Below, piece after piece: positions 35,020-43,660 of a stretch of 64,000 bases of DNA. The notes beneath the pieces were generated by a model that was not told where the DNA came from, searched no databases, and saw nothing but the letters and a program-made list of their open reading frames with translations. The stretch's first letter is position 1. Each line of letters opens with the position of its first letter. A program made the translations under genes and the position numbers. Source of the DNA: Alphaproteobacteria bacterium (GTDB lineage: Bacteria > Pseudomonadota > Alphaproteobacteria > Elsterales > Elsteraceae); assembly GCA_004292755.1 (NCBI GenBank), contig RDXE01000025.1:1-64000 (forward strand), written 5' to 3'.

Positions 35020-37181
35020 TCCGTTGGCTGTTGTTGTTGGTTTTTGTGGCATTTGGCGGCCTCAGCCCGCTGCAGGCCCAAACGCCGCCCGTTGCTCCCG
35101 ACACGCGGGAGTTGGAACGAGTGCTAGCCCTGCTGGAAGACGAAGGCCAGCGCACCGCCTTTGCCCAACAGCTGCGGGCGGTGCTGGAGGCGGCGCGTGC
35201 AACGGGCCCGGCCACACCAGAGCCGCCGACACCGGTGGGCCTGCTGGGCGGAATGCTGGCCTCCCTCACTGACACCCTCGGCGCCATCAGCGAGGGGTTG
35301 AGCGGAGCAACTGCAGCCGTCAGCAACGTCCCCGGTCTGTGGGCTTGGGTGGAGCAGCAGGTGCGCGACCCCAACCGGGCAGCGTGGTGGGCCACGCTGG
35401 CCTGGAAGCTGACCGCTATCTTGATCGCCGGATGGATCGGCGACCGATCGGTCAAGCTCGCGTTGCGGCCGCTGCTGCTGCGGTTGGCGGGCGTGACGCC
35501 AAGCGGCACCGCGGTTCGCCTGGGGTTGGTCGCGGTGCGCATGGTGATTGGCCTCGCCCGCGTCGCTGGATTTGCGGCCGGCAGCTATCTGACCATCGCA
35601 GTGGTGGAGCCATCGCTGACCACGCGACTGGTCGCACTGGCGCTGGTCAATGGCGCGCTGATCGTCCACACCGTAGTGGTTCTGTTGGATGCCGTGTTGC
35701 AGCCACGGGTTGCCCGGCTGCGACTGGTCAGGCTGGATGATCACGCAGCCGCATACCTCTACGTTTGGCTGCGGCGACTTGCGTCAATTGCCATCTACGG
35801 CGCCTTCTTGATCCAGGCCGCCCAGCTGCTAGGCCTGGGCATCGCAAGCTTCCTGGTGCTGCAACGTTTGCTTGGGCTGACCATCGCCGTGATGTTGGCG
35901 ATGTTGGTGCTGCAAAACCGGGCCGTCGTCGCCACCTGGATCAAAGGGGCAACAGCTTGGCCCGAGAGGACGAAGCCGCCACGGGTCCGCCTCGCCGCCC
36001 ACCGGTTGGCAGAGTTCTGGCACATCATCACCCTTGGCTACATCGCTGTGCTGTTTGTGATCTGGGCGACGGGGGTTCCCGGTGGATTCCTCTATGTGTT
36101 GAGGGTCACGGTGCTCACCGGTGTGGTGTTTGCAGCGGCGACTGCCGCCACCAACGCCATCAATTGGGTGATTGAGCGTGGCTTTTCTGTTGGCCAGGAC
36201 CTGCATGAGCGTCTGCCCGACTTGCAATCGCGCGCCAACCGCTATCTGCCGCTGTTGAAAGTGGCGCTGCGCGGTTTCCTGTGGGTGATTGCAGGCATCG
36301 TGCTGCTGCAGGTGTGGGGCGTGTCCAGCTTCGCCTGGCTTGGGTCGCCGACAGGGCGGCGCGTGGTGGGCAGTGTTGTCACCATTTCGCTGGTGATCGG
36401 CGTCGCTCTGGCCGCATGGGAGGTGATCTCGGCCACCATTGAGCGCTTCTTGACCGAAGTGGATGCCGAGGGGCGCCCGATCCCCCGCTCTGGCCGGTTG
36501 CGCACGTTGTTGCCGCTGCTGCGCAACGCCGCTCTGGTTGTGCTGGTGGTGGTCTCAACACTGATCGTCTTGTCGGAGTTGGGCGTCAACATCGCCCCAC
36601 TGCTGGCCGGTGCTGGCGTGATCGGCCTTGCCATCGGCTTTGGCGCCCAAACCCTGGTGCGTGATGTCATCACCGGATTGTTCATTCTGTTTGAGGATAC
36701 AATCCGCGTGGGCGATGTGGTCACCGCCGCAGGGAAATCTGGCACAGTGGAGGCGATCAACATCCGCGGCATCCGCCTGCGCGACGCTGCTGGTAATTTG
36801 ATCTCCATTCCCTTCGGCTCGGTTGGTGATGTTACCAACATGACCCGGGACTTCGCCTATGCCAGCTTCGACATTCCAATCGAAATCGGGCGCGACCTTG
36901 AAACTGCACGGGCCACCCTCGCCAGTATCGACGCTGACCTGCGCCAGGACCCCGTGATCTCCGCTTGGCTGCTGGGACCGCTGGAGGTGCTGGGGATCGA
37001 ACGATTCGATGGTGGGTTGTTCTTCCTGCGCGCCCGGATCAAAACCGTGCCGGGCAAGCAGTGGAGTGTGGCACGCGAGGTCAATCTGCGGCTGCAAGCA
37101 GGCTTTATTGACAAGGGCGTGTGGGTGCCCGCGGTGCCGCCGGTCGGCTCTCTGCCTGCCCCGACCGGCACCGCGGACTAG
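35016..37181 (+). CDS. MscS-family mechanosensitive channel, large multi-helix type
   Basis: This 721-aa protein has a signal peptide (LLLLVFVAFGGLSPLQAQ) and a periplasmic segment to about residue 120. About eight extra membrane helices follow, then the MscS core. The pore helix and beta domain read LSELGVNIAPLLAGAGVIGLAIGFGAQTLVRDVITGLFILFEDTIRVGDVV and ISIPFGSVGDVTNMTRDF. The layout resembles E. coli YbiO/YnaI-like large channels that release solutes under hypo-osmotic stress. It is translationally coupled to the upstream ABC exporter, an unusual partner. Confidence 0.92.
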   Translation: MIRWLLLLVFVAFGGLSPLQAQTPPVAPDTRELERVLALLEDEGQRTAFAQQLRAVLEAARATGPATPEPPTPVGLLGGMLASLTDTLGAISEGLSGATAAVSNVPGLWAWVEQQVRDPNRAAWWATLAWKLTAILIAGWIGDRSVKLALRPLLLRLAGVTPSGTAVRLGLVAVRMVIGLARVAGFAAGSYLTIAVVEPSLTTRLVALALVNGALIVHTVVVLLDAVLQPRVARLRLVRLDDHAAAYLYVWLRRLASIAIYGAFLIQAAQLLGLGIASFLVLQRLLGLTIAVMLAMLVLQNRAVVATWIKGATAWPERTKPPRVRLAAHRLAEFWHIITLGYIAVLFVIWATGVPGGFLYVLRVTVLTGVVFAAATAATNAINWVIERGFSVGQDLHERLPDLQSRANRYLPLLKVALRGFLWVIAGIVLLQVWGVSSFAWLGSPTGRRVVGSVVTISLVIGVALAAWEVISATIERFLTEVDAEGRPIPRSGRLRTLLPLLRNAALVVLVVVSTLIVLSELGVNIAPLLAGAGVIGLAIGFGAQTLVRDVITGLFILFEDTIRVGDVVTAAGKSGTVEAINIRGIRLRDAAGNLISIPFGSVGDVTNMTRDFAYASFDIPIEIGRDLETARATLASIDADLRQDPVISAWLLGPLEVLGIERFDGGLFFLRARIKTVPGKQWSVAREVNLRLQAGFIDKGVWVPAVPPVGSLPAPTGTAD

Positions 37182-37187
37182 AGGAAG

Positions 37188-37490
37188 CTACTTCAAACTG
37201 ACCAACGCGCGGCCCGCGCGGGTGATGCTGGCCGCGCGCAGGTTGGGGTTGACCTGCTGCAGCTCAATCCAGCCAGCGGCACGACACTCCTCCAACGTGC
37301 GGCCCAGCACCGTTCCCGTTAAATCCCGTGTGATCCCGATGTCGCCAGACAGCACGATCAGTTCCAACAGCAGCTTCTGCTGCGGCAAGGCAGACGACGG
37401 CATGATGGTGAGTGAGCCCCCTGCTTTTGTGGCGGGTAGTTTACAACGGTAGCGATCCTCGGCAATCGTGCAGACGACGCCGTACAGCAT
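37188..37490 (-). CDS. Small uncharacterised protein, possible winged-helix
   Basis: This 100-aa protein starts MLYGVVCTIAEDRYRC. Its C-terminal part (QQKLLLELIVLSGDIGITRDLTGTVLGRTLEECRAAGWIEL, then ASITRAGRALV) has the helix-helix-wing rhythm of a small winged-helix domain ending in an ITxAGR element. I recognise no named family. It ends six bases from the convergent MscS stop and starts 15 bases from the divergent Liv-type binding-protein gene, so it may regulate that cluster. A start at 37547 would overlap that gene and is less likely. Confidence 0.6.
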   Translation of the reverse strand: MLYGVVCTIAEDRYRCKLPATKAGGSLTIMPSSALPQQKLLLELIVLSGDIGITRDLTGTVLGRTLEECRAAGWIELQQVNPNLRAASITRAGRALVSLK

Positions 37491-37505
37491 CGCCGGGGAA
37501 CCGCC

Positions 37506-38747
37506 ATGGGCCGCATCAGCACTGTCAGCCGCCGTCGCCTTGTTCAAACCGCCGCCTTAGGCGCGGTCACAGCCGCCGTCCCGTTGCGCTACGGGCGCAG
37601 CCAGGCGCGTCCCAGTTTGAAGCTGGGGGTGCTGCTGCCACGCACTGGCATCCTGGCCTCGCAGGGCACCCAGTGTGTGCGCGGCTATGAACTGGCGGTG
37701 GCCATTGCCGCCGAGCAGGGGGTGACGCTGGAGATCATGCTGGCGGACACCGAATCGAACGTCGACACTGCCCGCGCGCGGGCTGAGCGTTTGGTTGGCG
37801 AGGGTGCCCAGATGCTGTCTGGCGCGTTCGATAGCGGCCAGACCCTGGCGATTGCCCAAGTGGCGGAGCAGCGCTCGATTCCCTTCGTGATCAATATCGC
37901 CGCTGCGCCACAGATCACCGATCAGGGTTTCAAATATGTGTTCCGCAACTTCCCCAAGGCCGGGGCGCTGATCACGAACGGCCTGACCTTGATGAAGGAT
38001 CTGTTCGCGGCAACCAACACCACGCCGCGCACGGCTGTGTTGATGCACTCCAACGACACCTTCGGCTTGGCGCAGAAGCAGGCGATTGACGCTCTGTTCC
38101 CGCGCCTGTCCATGCCCTTCACCTTTGCCGACAGCATTTCCTACGACCCGCGTGCGCGCGACTTGTCGGTCGAGGTGTCAAAGGCGCGCGCCGCCCGCCC
38201 GGATCTGATGGTGGTGGTGACCCGCGCCAATGACGCGATCCTGATCGTGCGCGAGATGGTGCGGCAGCGCTTCGACGTGATGGGCTTGGTCTCCCCCGGT
38301 AGCCCTGGCATGTATGACAGCCAGTTCGTCTCCACCCTGGGCCGGTTTGCGGAGTTCGCGATCTCCAACGTGCCCTGGGTCAATCCAAACACAGCCCTTG
38401 CCAAGCAAGTGGCCGCAGCCTTCGCCCAGCGCTACCCGCAAGAAAACTACGACGGCAACCTGTTCAACATGGCGTTCAGCCTGCAGGCAGCGCTGGTCGG
38501 CGTGGATGCCGTGCGACGGGCAGGCTCTACCGCCGGGCCAGCCCTTGCCGAAGCGCTGCGGGCGACCCGGATTGAAAACCACATGATGATCGGCGGCCCG
38601 ATCACCTTCGACGCAACTGGTCAGAACGACGCCATCCCCTCGGCTGCCATCCAAGTGCGCGAGGGGCGCCAGCGCGTGATCCTGCCGGCTGCTGCTGCCG
38701 ATGCCCAACCGGTGTTCCCGGTCCCGGGTTGGACCCAGCGGGGGTAA
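37506..38747 (+). CDS. Liv-type branched-chain amino acid/amide ABC substrate-binding protein
   Basis: This 413-aa periplasmic protein has a Tat-type signal (VSRRRLVQTAALGAVTAAVPL). A type-I Leu/Ile/Val-binding fold follows: LKLGVLLPRTGILASQGTQCVRGYELAVAIAAEQG, DTARARAERLVGEGAQMLSGAFDSGQTLAIAQVAEQRSIPFV and TPRTAVLMHSNDTFGLAQKQ. It captures the solute for the four downstream subunits. Its TAA stop overlaps the permease ATG (TAATG). The ligand could be an amino acid, amide, urea or aromatic acid. Confidence 0.92.
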   Translation: MGRISTVSRRRLVQTAALGAVTAAVPLRYGRSQARPSLKLGVLLPRTGILASQGTQCVRGYELAVAIAAEQGVTLEIMLADTESNVDTARARAERLVGEGAQMLSGAFDSGQTLAIAQVAEQRSIPFVINIAAAPQITDQGFKYVFRNFPKAGALITNGLTLMKDLFAATNTTPRTAVLMHSNDTFGLAQKQAIDALFPRLSMPFTFADSISYDPRARDLSVEVSKARAARPDLMVVVTRANDAILIVREMVRQRFDVMGLVSPGSPGMYDSQFVSTLGRFAEFAISNVPWVNPNTALAKQVAAAFAQRYPQENYDGNLFNMAFSLQAALVGVDAVRRAGSTAGPALAEALRATRIENHMMIGGPITFDATGQNDAIPSAAIQVREGRQRVILPAAAADAQPVFPVPGWTQRG

Positions 38748-39652
38748 TGGCCCTGGACCTCACAAGCTTCTGGTTGGCCATCAGCAATGGGGAGTTGATG
38801 GCCAACACCCTGGTCAAGGGCACCTTGACGGGTCTGGTGTACGGGCTGATGGCGCTTGGCCTGTCGGTCATCTTTGGCGTTGTGCGGGTCGTCAACTTCG
38901 CCCATGGCGAGATGATGGTGGTTGGCATGTACGGCGCTTGGCTGTTGGCGGTCCATGCTGGCCTCGACCCGCTGTTGGCGATGCCGGTGATGGCCGCCTT
39001 GCTGTTCGCGGGCGGCTATCTTTTGCAGCGCGGGTTGATCAACCGGTTTGTCACCCGCCCCGAGCATGTCCAGTTCCTGCTGCTGGTCGCCGTCGCCATG
39101 ATCCTGGCCAACACGGCACTGATGCTGTTTGGCCCCGATGCGCGCACAGTGCAGGTGGACTATGCCTTCGACAGCATCCTGGTCGGCCCGTTGATCCTGG
39201 ACTTGATCCGGATCTACGCGGCGGGCTTCGCCATTCTGTTAACCCTGCTGCTGTTCGCGTTTTTCCGCTTCACCCTCACCGGCAAGGCAATCCGCGCTGC
39301 GGCTGATAATCTGCTGGGCGCCCAGGTGATCGGCCTGGATCACCAACGCTTGTACGCGTTGACCTTCGGAATTGGTGCGGCAGCGGTTGGCGCCGGTGGC
39401 TGCCTGATGCTGTTGCTGATCGACGCCACTCCGATGATTGCGTCCGACTTCACCATCCTGGGCTTCATCATCGTGATCCTGGGCGGTCTCGGCAGCCTGA
39501 TGGGTGCGTTGGTCGGGGGCATTCTGATCGGTGTCTCTGAGGCGTTGGCCGGCACGCTGATTGAACCGTCGATGAAGTCGATGGTCTCGTTCGGCCTGTT
39601 GATCCTGGTGCTGCTGATCCGCCCGCAGGGCTTGTTCGGGCGGCGCGGATGA
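38747..39652 (+). CDS. livH: LivH-type ABC transporter permease
   Basis: This 301-aa membrane protein has about eight helices and the family motifs GLVYGLMALGLSVIFGVVRVVNFAHGEMMVVGMYGAW, LTGKAIRAAADNLLGAQVIGLD and VILGGLGSLMGALVGGILIGVSEAL. It forms half of the translocation pore with LivM. The gene starts inside the TAATG overlap and ends in an ATGA overlap with the next gene. Symbol by family; substrate unproven. Confidence 0.92.
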   Translation: MALDLTSFWLAISNGELMANTLVKGTLTGLVYGLMALGLSVIFGVVRVVNFAHGEMMVVGMYGAWLLAVHAGLDPLLAMPVMAALLFAGGYLLQRGLINRFVTRPEHVQFLLLVAVAMILANTALMLFGPDARTVQVDYAFDSILVGPLILDLIRIYAAGFAILLTLLLFAFFRFTLTGKAIRAAADNLLGAQVIGLDHQRLYALTFGIGAAAVGAGGCLMLLLIDATPMIASDFTILGFIIVILGGLGSLMGALVGGILIGVSEALAGTLIEPSMKSMVSFGLLILVLLIRPQGLFGRRG

Positions 39653-40653
39653 TGGCGCTGCGCGGTCTGAGGGATCGAATGATTGCCGCGCGCGCCATGG
39701 GCGGTGCGCTTCTCCTCGCCGGGCTGGCCGCCCCGTGGCTGGCCTCGGAGTATGTGCTGTCGGTGCTGATCGTCAGCCTGTGGTTCGCCTATGTCGGCCA
39801 AGCCTGGAACATCATGATGGGCTTTGCTGGCCAATTGTCGCTGGGCCACGCGATGTATGTCGGCCTGGGTGCCTACGCGGCGGCGGGCTTGTTCGTGTTC
39901 ACCGGGATCGGACCCTGGCTGGGTGCCCCCCTGGCGGTGATTGTTGCCGTGATCGCGGGTGCTGGGATCGGCTGGCTGGGCTTCCGCTTCCAGGTGAAGG
40001 GGGTCTATTTCGCCCTGCTGACGATTGCGTTTGCTGAATTCACCCGCATCCTGTTCGACCACATCACGGTGCTGGGCGGCTCCGGCGGCTTGTTTCTCCC
40101 CGTCGGCCAACGCAGCGGGGTGGACCTGATCAACCTGCGCGGTGGGCCGGTGATGTTCTACTATGTCATCTTTGTGATGACGGTTGCCATCACGGCCCTG
40201 TCCTGGGCCTTGCTGCGCACGCGCCTGGGCTATCAGTGGCAAGCCATCCGTGAGGATGCCGAAGCAGCGGAGGCTGTGGGGGTGCCGGTCTTTCGCACCA
40301 AGCTGCTGGCCGTGATGCTGTCGGCTGGGCTCACTGCCCTCGGCGGCGTGTTTTTTGCCTTCTATTACAACACCTTGTTTCCTGAGCAGATTTTTGCGAA
40401 GTCCCGCTCGATTGAAATGATCCTCGCGCCGATCATCGGTGGCATGGGAACGGTCCTGGGCCCCCTCGTCGGCGCGCTGCTGCTGACGCCGTTGGGCGAG
40501 TTGACCATGGCGGTGATCGCGGGTCTGGGCGTCACCAATGCTGGTGTTCGCCAGGTGGTGTTCGGCGTTCTGTTGATCCTGGTGTTGTGGTTCCTGCCTC
40601 AGGGCGTCTGGCCGTGGCTGACCCAACGCTGGGCCAAGGGGCGACGGCAATGA
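39649..40653 (+). CDS. livM: LivM-type ABC transporter permease
   Basis: This protein of about 334 aa has eight or more helices and signatures WNIMMGFAGQLSLGHAMYVGLGAYAAAGL, FRFQVKGVYFALLTIAFAEFTRI, GYQWQAIREDAEAAEAVGVPVFRTKLLAV and IIGGMGTVLGPLVGALLL. It is the second pore subunit. Two adjacent ATGs exist; the first makes an ATGA overlap with livH. The stop overlaps livG as ATGA. Confidence 0.92.
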   Translation: MMALRGLRDRMIAARAMGGALLLAGLAAPWLASEYVLSVLIVSLWFAYVGQAWNIMMGFAGQLSLGHAMYVGLGAYAAAGLFVFTGIGPWLGAPLAVIVAVIAGAGIGWLGFRFQVKGVYFALLTIAFAEFTRILFDHITVLGGSGGLFLPVGQRSGVDLINLRGGPVMFYYVIFVMTVAITALSWALLRTRLGYQWQAIREDAEAAEAVGVPVFRTKLLAVMLSAGLTALGGVFFAFYYNTLFPEQIFAKSRSIEMILAPIIGGMGTVLGPLVGALLLTPLGELTMAVIAGLGVTNAGVRQVVFGVLLILVLWFLPQGVWPWLTQRWAKGRRQ

Positions 40654-41378
40654 CCGATCTGCTGGTGGTCGATGGCGTCAGTCGCTCGTTCCGGGGCCTG
40701 CGCGCTGTGTCAGAGGTTGGTTTCACAGTCCCAGAAGGCGGCATTGTTGGGCTGATCGGGCCAAATGGGGCTGGCAAGACCACCTGCTTCAACTTGATCG
40801 CAGGCGTGTTGCGTCCAGACCAGGGGGATATCCGCTTTGCTGGGCGCTCCCTGATTGGGCTGCGCCCCGATCAGATCGCCGCTGCTGGCATTGGCCGCAC
40901 CTTTCAAATCGTGCGCCCGTTCCCGGAGTTGACGGTCCGCCAGAATGTCACGGTGGGGGCACTGCTGCGCCACCGCCGCGTGGCGGACGCCGAGGCGGCC
41001 GCAGATGCTGTGCTGTCCCGCCTGGAGCTTGCCACCAAGGCCGATCGCCATGCAGGCAGCCTCACTCTGCCCGACCGCAAACGGCTGGAGGTGGCGCGCG
41101 CCCTTGCCACCAATCCGCGCCTGCTGCTGCTGGACGAAGTGATGGCGGGTCTGCGCCCGACAGAAATTGATGCCATGGTCGCCATCCTGGTTGACCTGAA
41201 CCGCACCACCGGGCTGACGATCTTGCTGATCGAACACGTAATGCGCGCGGTGATGGCACTGTGCCAGCACATTGTGGTGCTGCACCACGGCGAGTTGATC
41301 GCTGCGGGCCCGCCTGCAGCAATCCAGTCTAACCCGACCGTGATTGGCTCCTATCTCGGTGAGGAGGCGCTTGGCTGA
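40650..41378 (+). CDS. livG: LivG-type ABC transporter ATP-binding protein
   Basis: This 242-aa ATPase has Walker A GPNGAGKTTCFNLIAG, GIGRTFQIVRPFPELTVRQNV with the Q-loop, a weak signature LTLPDRKRLEVARAL and Walker B LLLLDEVMAGL. IEHVMRAVMALCQHI follows, with the H-loop. LivG-type ATPases normally read LSxGxxR; here it is LTLPDRKRLE, a notable but known-type variant. It energises uptake together with LivF. Confidence 0.9.
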   Translation: MTDLLVVDGVSRSFRGLRAVSEVGFTVPEGGIVGLIGPNGAGKTTCFNLIAGVLRPDQGDIRFAGRSLIGLRPDQIAAAGIGRTFQIVRPFPELTVRQNVTVGALLRHRRVADAEAAADAVLSRLELATKADRHAGSLTLPDRKRLEVARALATNPRLLLLDEVMAGLRPTEIDAMVAILVDLNRTTGLTILLIEHVMRAVMALCQHIVVLHHGELIAAGPPAAIQSNPTVIGSYLGEEALG

Positions 41379-42082
41379 TGCTGGAGGTGGAGGCACTCAG
41401 CCTGTTCTATGGCGACATGCAGGCACTGGATCAGGTGAGCCTGACAGTGCCGGAGCGTCAGATCACGGCGATTGTCGGCGCCAATGGTGCTGGCAAAACC
41501 TCGCTGATCCGCGCGATTGCTGGCATCCACCGCCCCTCCAGTGGTCGTGTGCGCTATGCCGGGCAAGACATCACGGGGTGGCCGAGCCATCGGACAGTCA
41601 ATCTCGGTATCGGGCAGGTGGCTGAGGGCCGCCAGTTGTTCCCAACCTTGACAGTGCGCGAAAATCTTGAACTTGGGGCAGCCGTACCGCGCGCACGCCA
41701 AGCGGCCCGCCGCACCCTGGACGACGTGCTGGCCCTATTCCCCCGCCTAGCCGAACGCCAGACCCAATTGGCTGGCACCTTGTCTGGTGGTGAACAGCAG
41801 ATGGTTGCAATCGGGCGCTGCCTGATGGGCCAACCCGACCTGATCATGTTTGACGAGCCCTCTCTCGGCCTCGCCCCGGCTGTGGTTCAGGACGTGTTTC
41901 GCATCATCCGCGACCTTGCCGCCCGTGGCCTGACATTGGTGCTGGTGGAACAAAACGTCCGCGCCTCCCTCACCCTCGCCCATCAGGCCTATGTGCTGGA
42001 AACCGGACGAATCGTGCTGCACGGCACTGGTGCGGACCTCTTGGCCGATGACGGTGTGCGCCGGGCTTATCTGGGTGGCTGA
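41378..42082 (+). CDS. livF: LivF-type ABC transporter ATP-binding protein
   Basis: This 234-aa ATPase has Walker A GANGAGKTSLIRAIAG, Q-loop GIGQVAEGRQLFPTLTVRENL, signature LSGGEQQMVAIGRCL, Walker B LIMFDEPSLGLAP and LVEQNVRASLTLAHQAYVLETGRI. It starts inside the livG stop (TGATG). It is the last gene of the five-gene importer. A weak AAAGTGT/ACACTTT inverted repeat follows at 42090-42135. Confidence 0.92.
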   Translation: MLEVEALSLFYGDMQALDQVSLTVPERQITAIVGANGAGKTSLIRAIAGIHRPSSGRVRYAGQDITGWPSHRTVNLGIGQVAEGRQLFPTLTVRENLELGAAVPRARQAARRTLDDVLALFPRLAERQTQLAGTLSGGEQQMVAIGRCLMGQPDLIMFDEPSLGLAPAVVQDVFRIIRDLAARGLTLVLVEQNVRASLTLAHQAYVLETGRIVLHGTGADLLADDGVRRAYLGG

Positions 42083-42281
42083 AGGAGCGAAAGTGTCCGC
42101 GAAGGCTTGGCTTCGAACCTCGGCTTGCACACTTTGAGTCAGCACCAAAATCAGCATTGTATAGATGAATAGTGCATTAGAAACCACGCATGCGGCTCGA
42201 TAGCACAGGACCGGGCGCCGCAGGGTACCAGCGTACCGCTTATGTCACCGTTGCAAGGCCAAACCGCCTGGGAGGTGACCA
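42083..42281. promoter_or_regulatory. Gap between the Liv cluster and the CZB chemoreceptor
   Basis: It contains AAAGTGT (42090-42096) and ACACTTT (42129-42135), able to pair, and an AT-rich block at 42155-42180 (TTGTATAGATGAATAG) that may hold the receptor promoter. GGGAGGTGACCA is the RBS of the receptor. Confidence 0.35.
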
Positions 42282-43634
42282 ATGGCTCCGTTCGACAATC
42301 GCTTGACCGCCAGCGCGAGCACGACAGTTGACGACCCCATCCTTGAGTTTTTGGACGCGCTTACTGTCGGACGGTTTGACCAGCAGCTTGTCGATGACGG
42401 GACTGACCTCGCCCAGGCAGTCATTCGCTTGGGCGAGAGCTTGCGCCGCCGGGCTCTGGCAGGACTGGACCATGCGGTCAGCACCAGCATGGCGATCACC
42501 CGCGGGGCCACGCTCACCGCGGAGCTGCTGGTGCCGATTGAGCGTACCGCCCACCAAGCCCAATCCATGGCCGCAGCGGTGGAGGAGATGGTAACCGCTG
42601 TGCGCCAGATCGACACCCTCGCCAGCACCTCCAGTGGCGCGGCAGAGGCAGCACAAACCAGTGTCGGTGCTGGTGTGGTCCGCATCGGCGAAGCCGTGAC
42701 GGCGTTCAACCACCTAGCCACACTGGTAGAGGAAGCTGCGGTTGATGTCCGCTCCCTCGGTGCGGCATCGGCAGAGATCGGTGGCATCCTCGGCTCGATT
42801 GAGCGGATTTCCAGCCAGACCCGTCTGCTGGCACTGAATGCCACCATTGAGGCGGCGCGCGCTGGCGAGGCGGGGCGCGGCTTTGCCGTGGTTGCCAGTG
42901 AGGTGAAGCAACTGGCGCAGCAGACCGCCGACGCCACCGATGACATCCGCCGCCGCATTGACGTGCTGCAAAGCCAGGTACACTCGATCGCTGCGGTCAT
43001 GGATCGCAGCCGTGTTGTAGCCACCAACGGGCACAGCATCATCGACACCTTGGGCCGGACTATCGACGAAATCGGTCGCGAGATTCACGGCGTCAGCGAG
43101 CATATGGGTGAGATCGCGTCCCTGTTGCGGGAGGAGTCGCAGGCTGCCGACCAGATCGCCAGCGGCGTTGCCAGTGTGGCTGCCATGGCCGATGAGAATG
43201 TTGGCGCAATCCGGTCCTTGGCCGATGCCTGCGCCGCCGCTGAACAGGCCATCGACGTCCAGTTGAAGGATGCAGCGGAGATTGAATTCCCCGGCAAGAT
43301 CATCCGCCTGGCCAAAGCCGACCATGTGATCTGGAAGCGGAAACTCGTCGCCATGGCTGTTGGCGCCGAGTCGCTCAACCCGGACGAGTTGGCCGACCAT
43401 CACTGCTGCCGTCTTGGCAAGTGGTACTATGGCCCGGCCTCGGAGCCTTGGCGGGGCCTCGCTGCGTTCAAGGCGCTGGAGGCTCCGCACGCTCGGGTCC
43501 ACACAGCGGGCATCGCCGCCGCGCGCCATTTCGCGGCACACCGCCTGACAGAGGGCTTGGCTGAGCTTTCCAACGTCGAAGCTGCGTCCCAGGACGTGCT
43601 GCTACACCTCGGCACCCTCGGGCGATCTGACTGA
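42282..43634 (+). CDS. Soluble methyl-accepting chemotaxis protein with C-terminal CZB zinc-binding domain
   Basis: This 450-aa protein has no membrane helix. Residues about 60-310 form the MCP coiled-coil, with the tip [37 protein letters not shown]. The C-terminus has a chemoreceptor zinc-binding domain: [11 protein letters not shown] (His), [13 protein letters not shown] (Cys and the LGKWY motif) and APHARVH (His). CZB proteins sense zinc or hypochlorous acid and signal through CheA. It is convergent with the hybrid kinase gene 26 bases away. Cytoplasmic location is inferred. Confidence 0.92.
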   Translation: MAPFDNRLTASASTTVDDPILEFLDALTVGRFDQQLVDDGTDLAQAVIRLGESLRRRALAGLDHAVSTSMAITRGATLTAELLVPIERTAHQAQSMAAAVEEMVTAVRQIDTLASTSSGAAEAAQTSVGAGVVRIGEAVTAFNHLATLVEEAAVDVRSLGAASAEIGGILGSIERISSQTRLLALNATIEAARAGEAGRGFAVVASEVKQLAQQTADATDDIRRRIDVLQSQVHSIAAVMDRSRVVATNGHSIIDTLGRTIDEIGREIHGVSEHMGEIASLLREESQAADQIASGVASVAAMADENVGAIRSLADACAAAEQAIDVQLKDAAEIEFPGKIIRLAKADHVIWKRKLVAMAVGAESLNPDELADHHCCRLGKWYYGPASEPWRGLAAFKALEAPHARVHTAGIAAARHFAAHRLTEGLAELSNVEAASQDVLLHLGTLGRSD

Positions 43635-43660
43635 TCCCAGGCACGGGTGGCGACCGGCTG

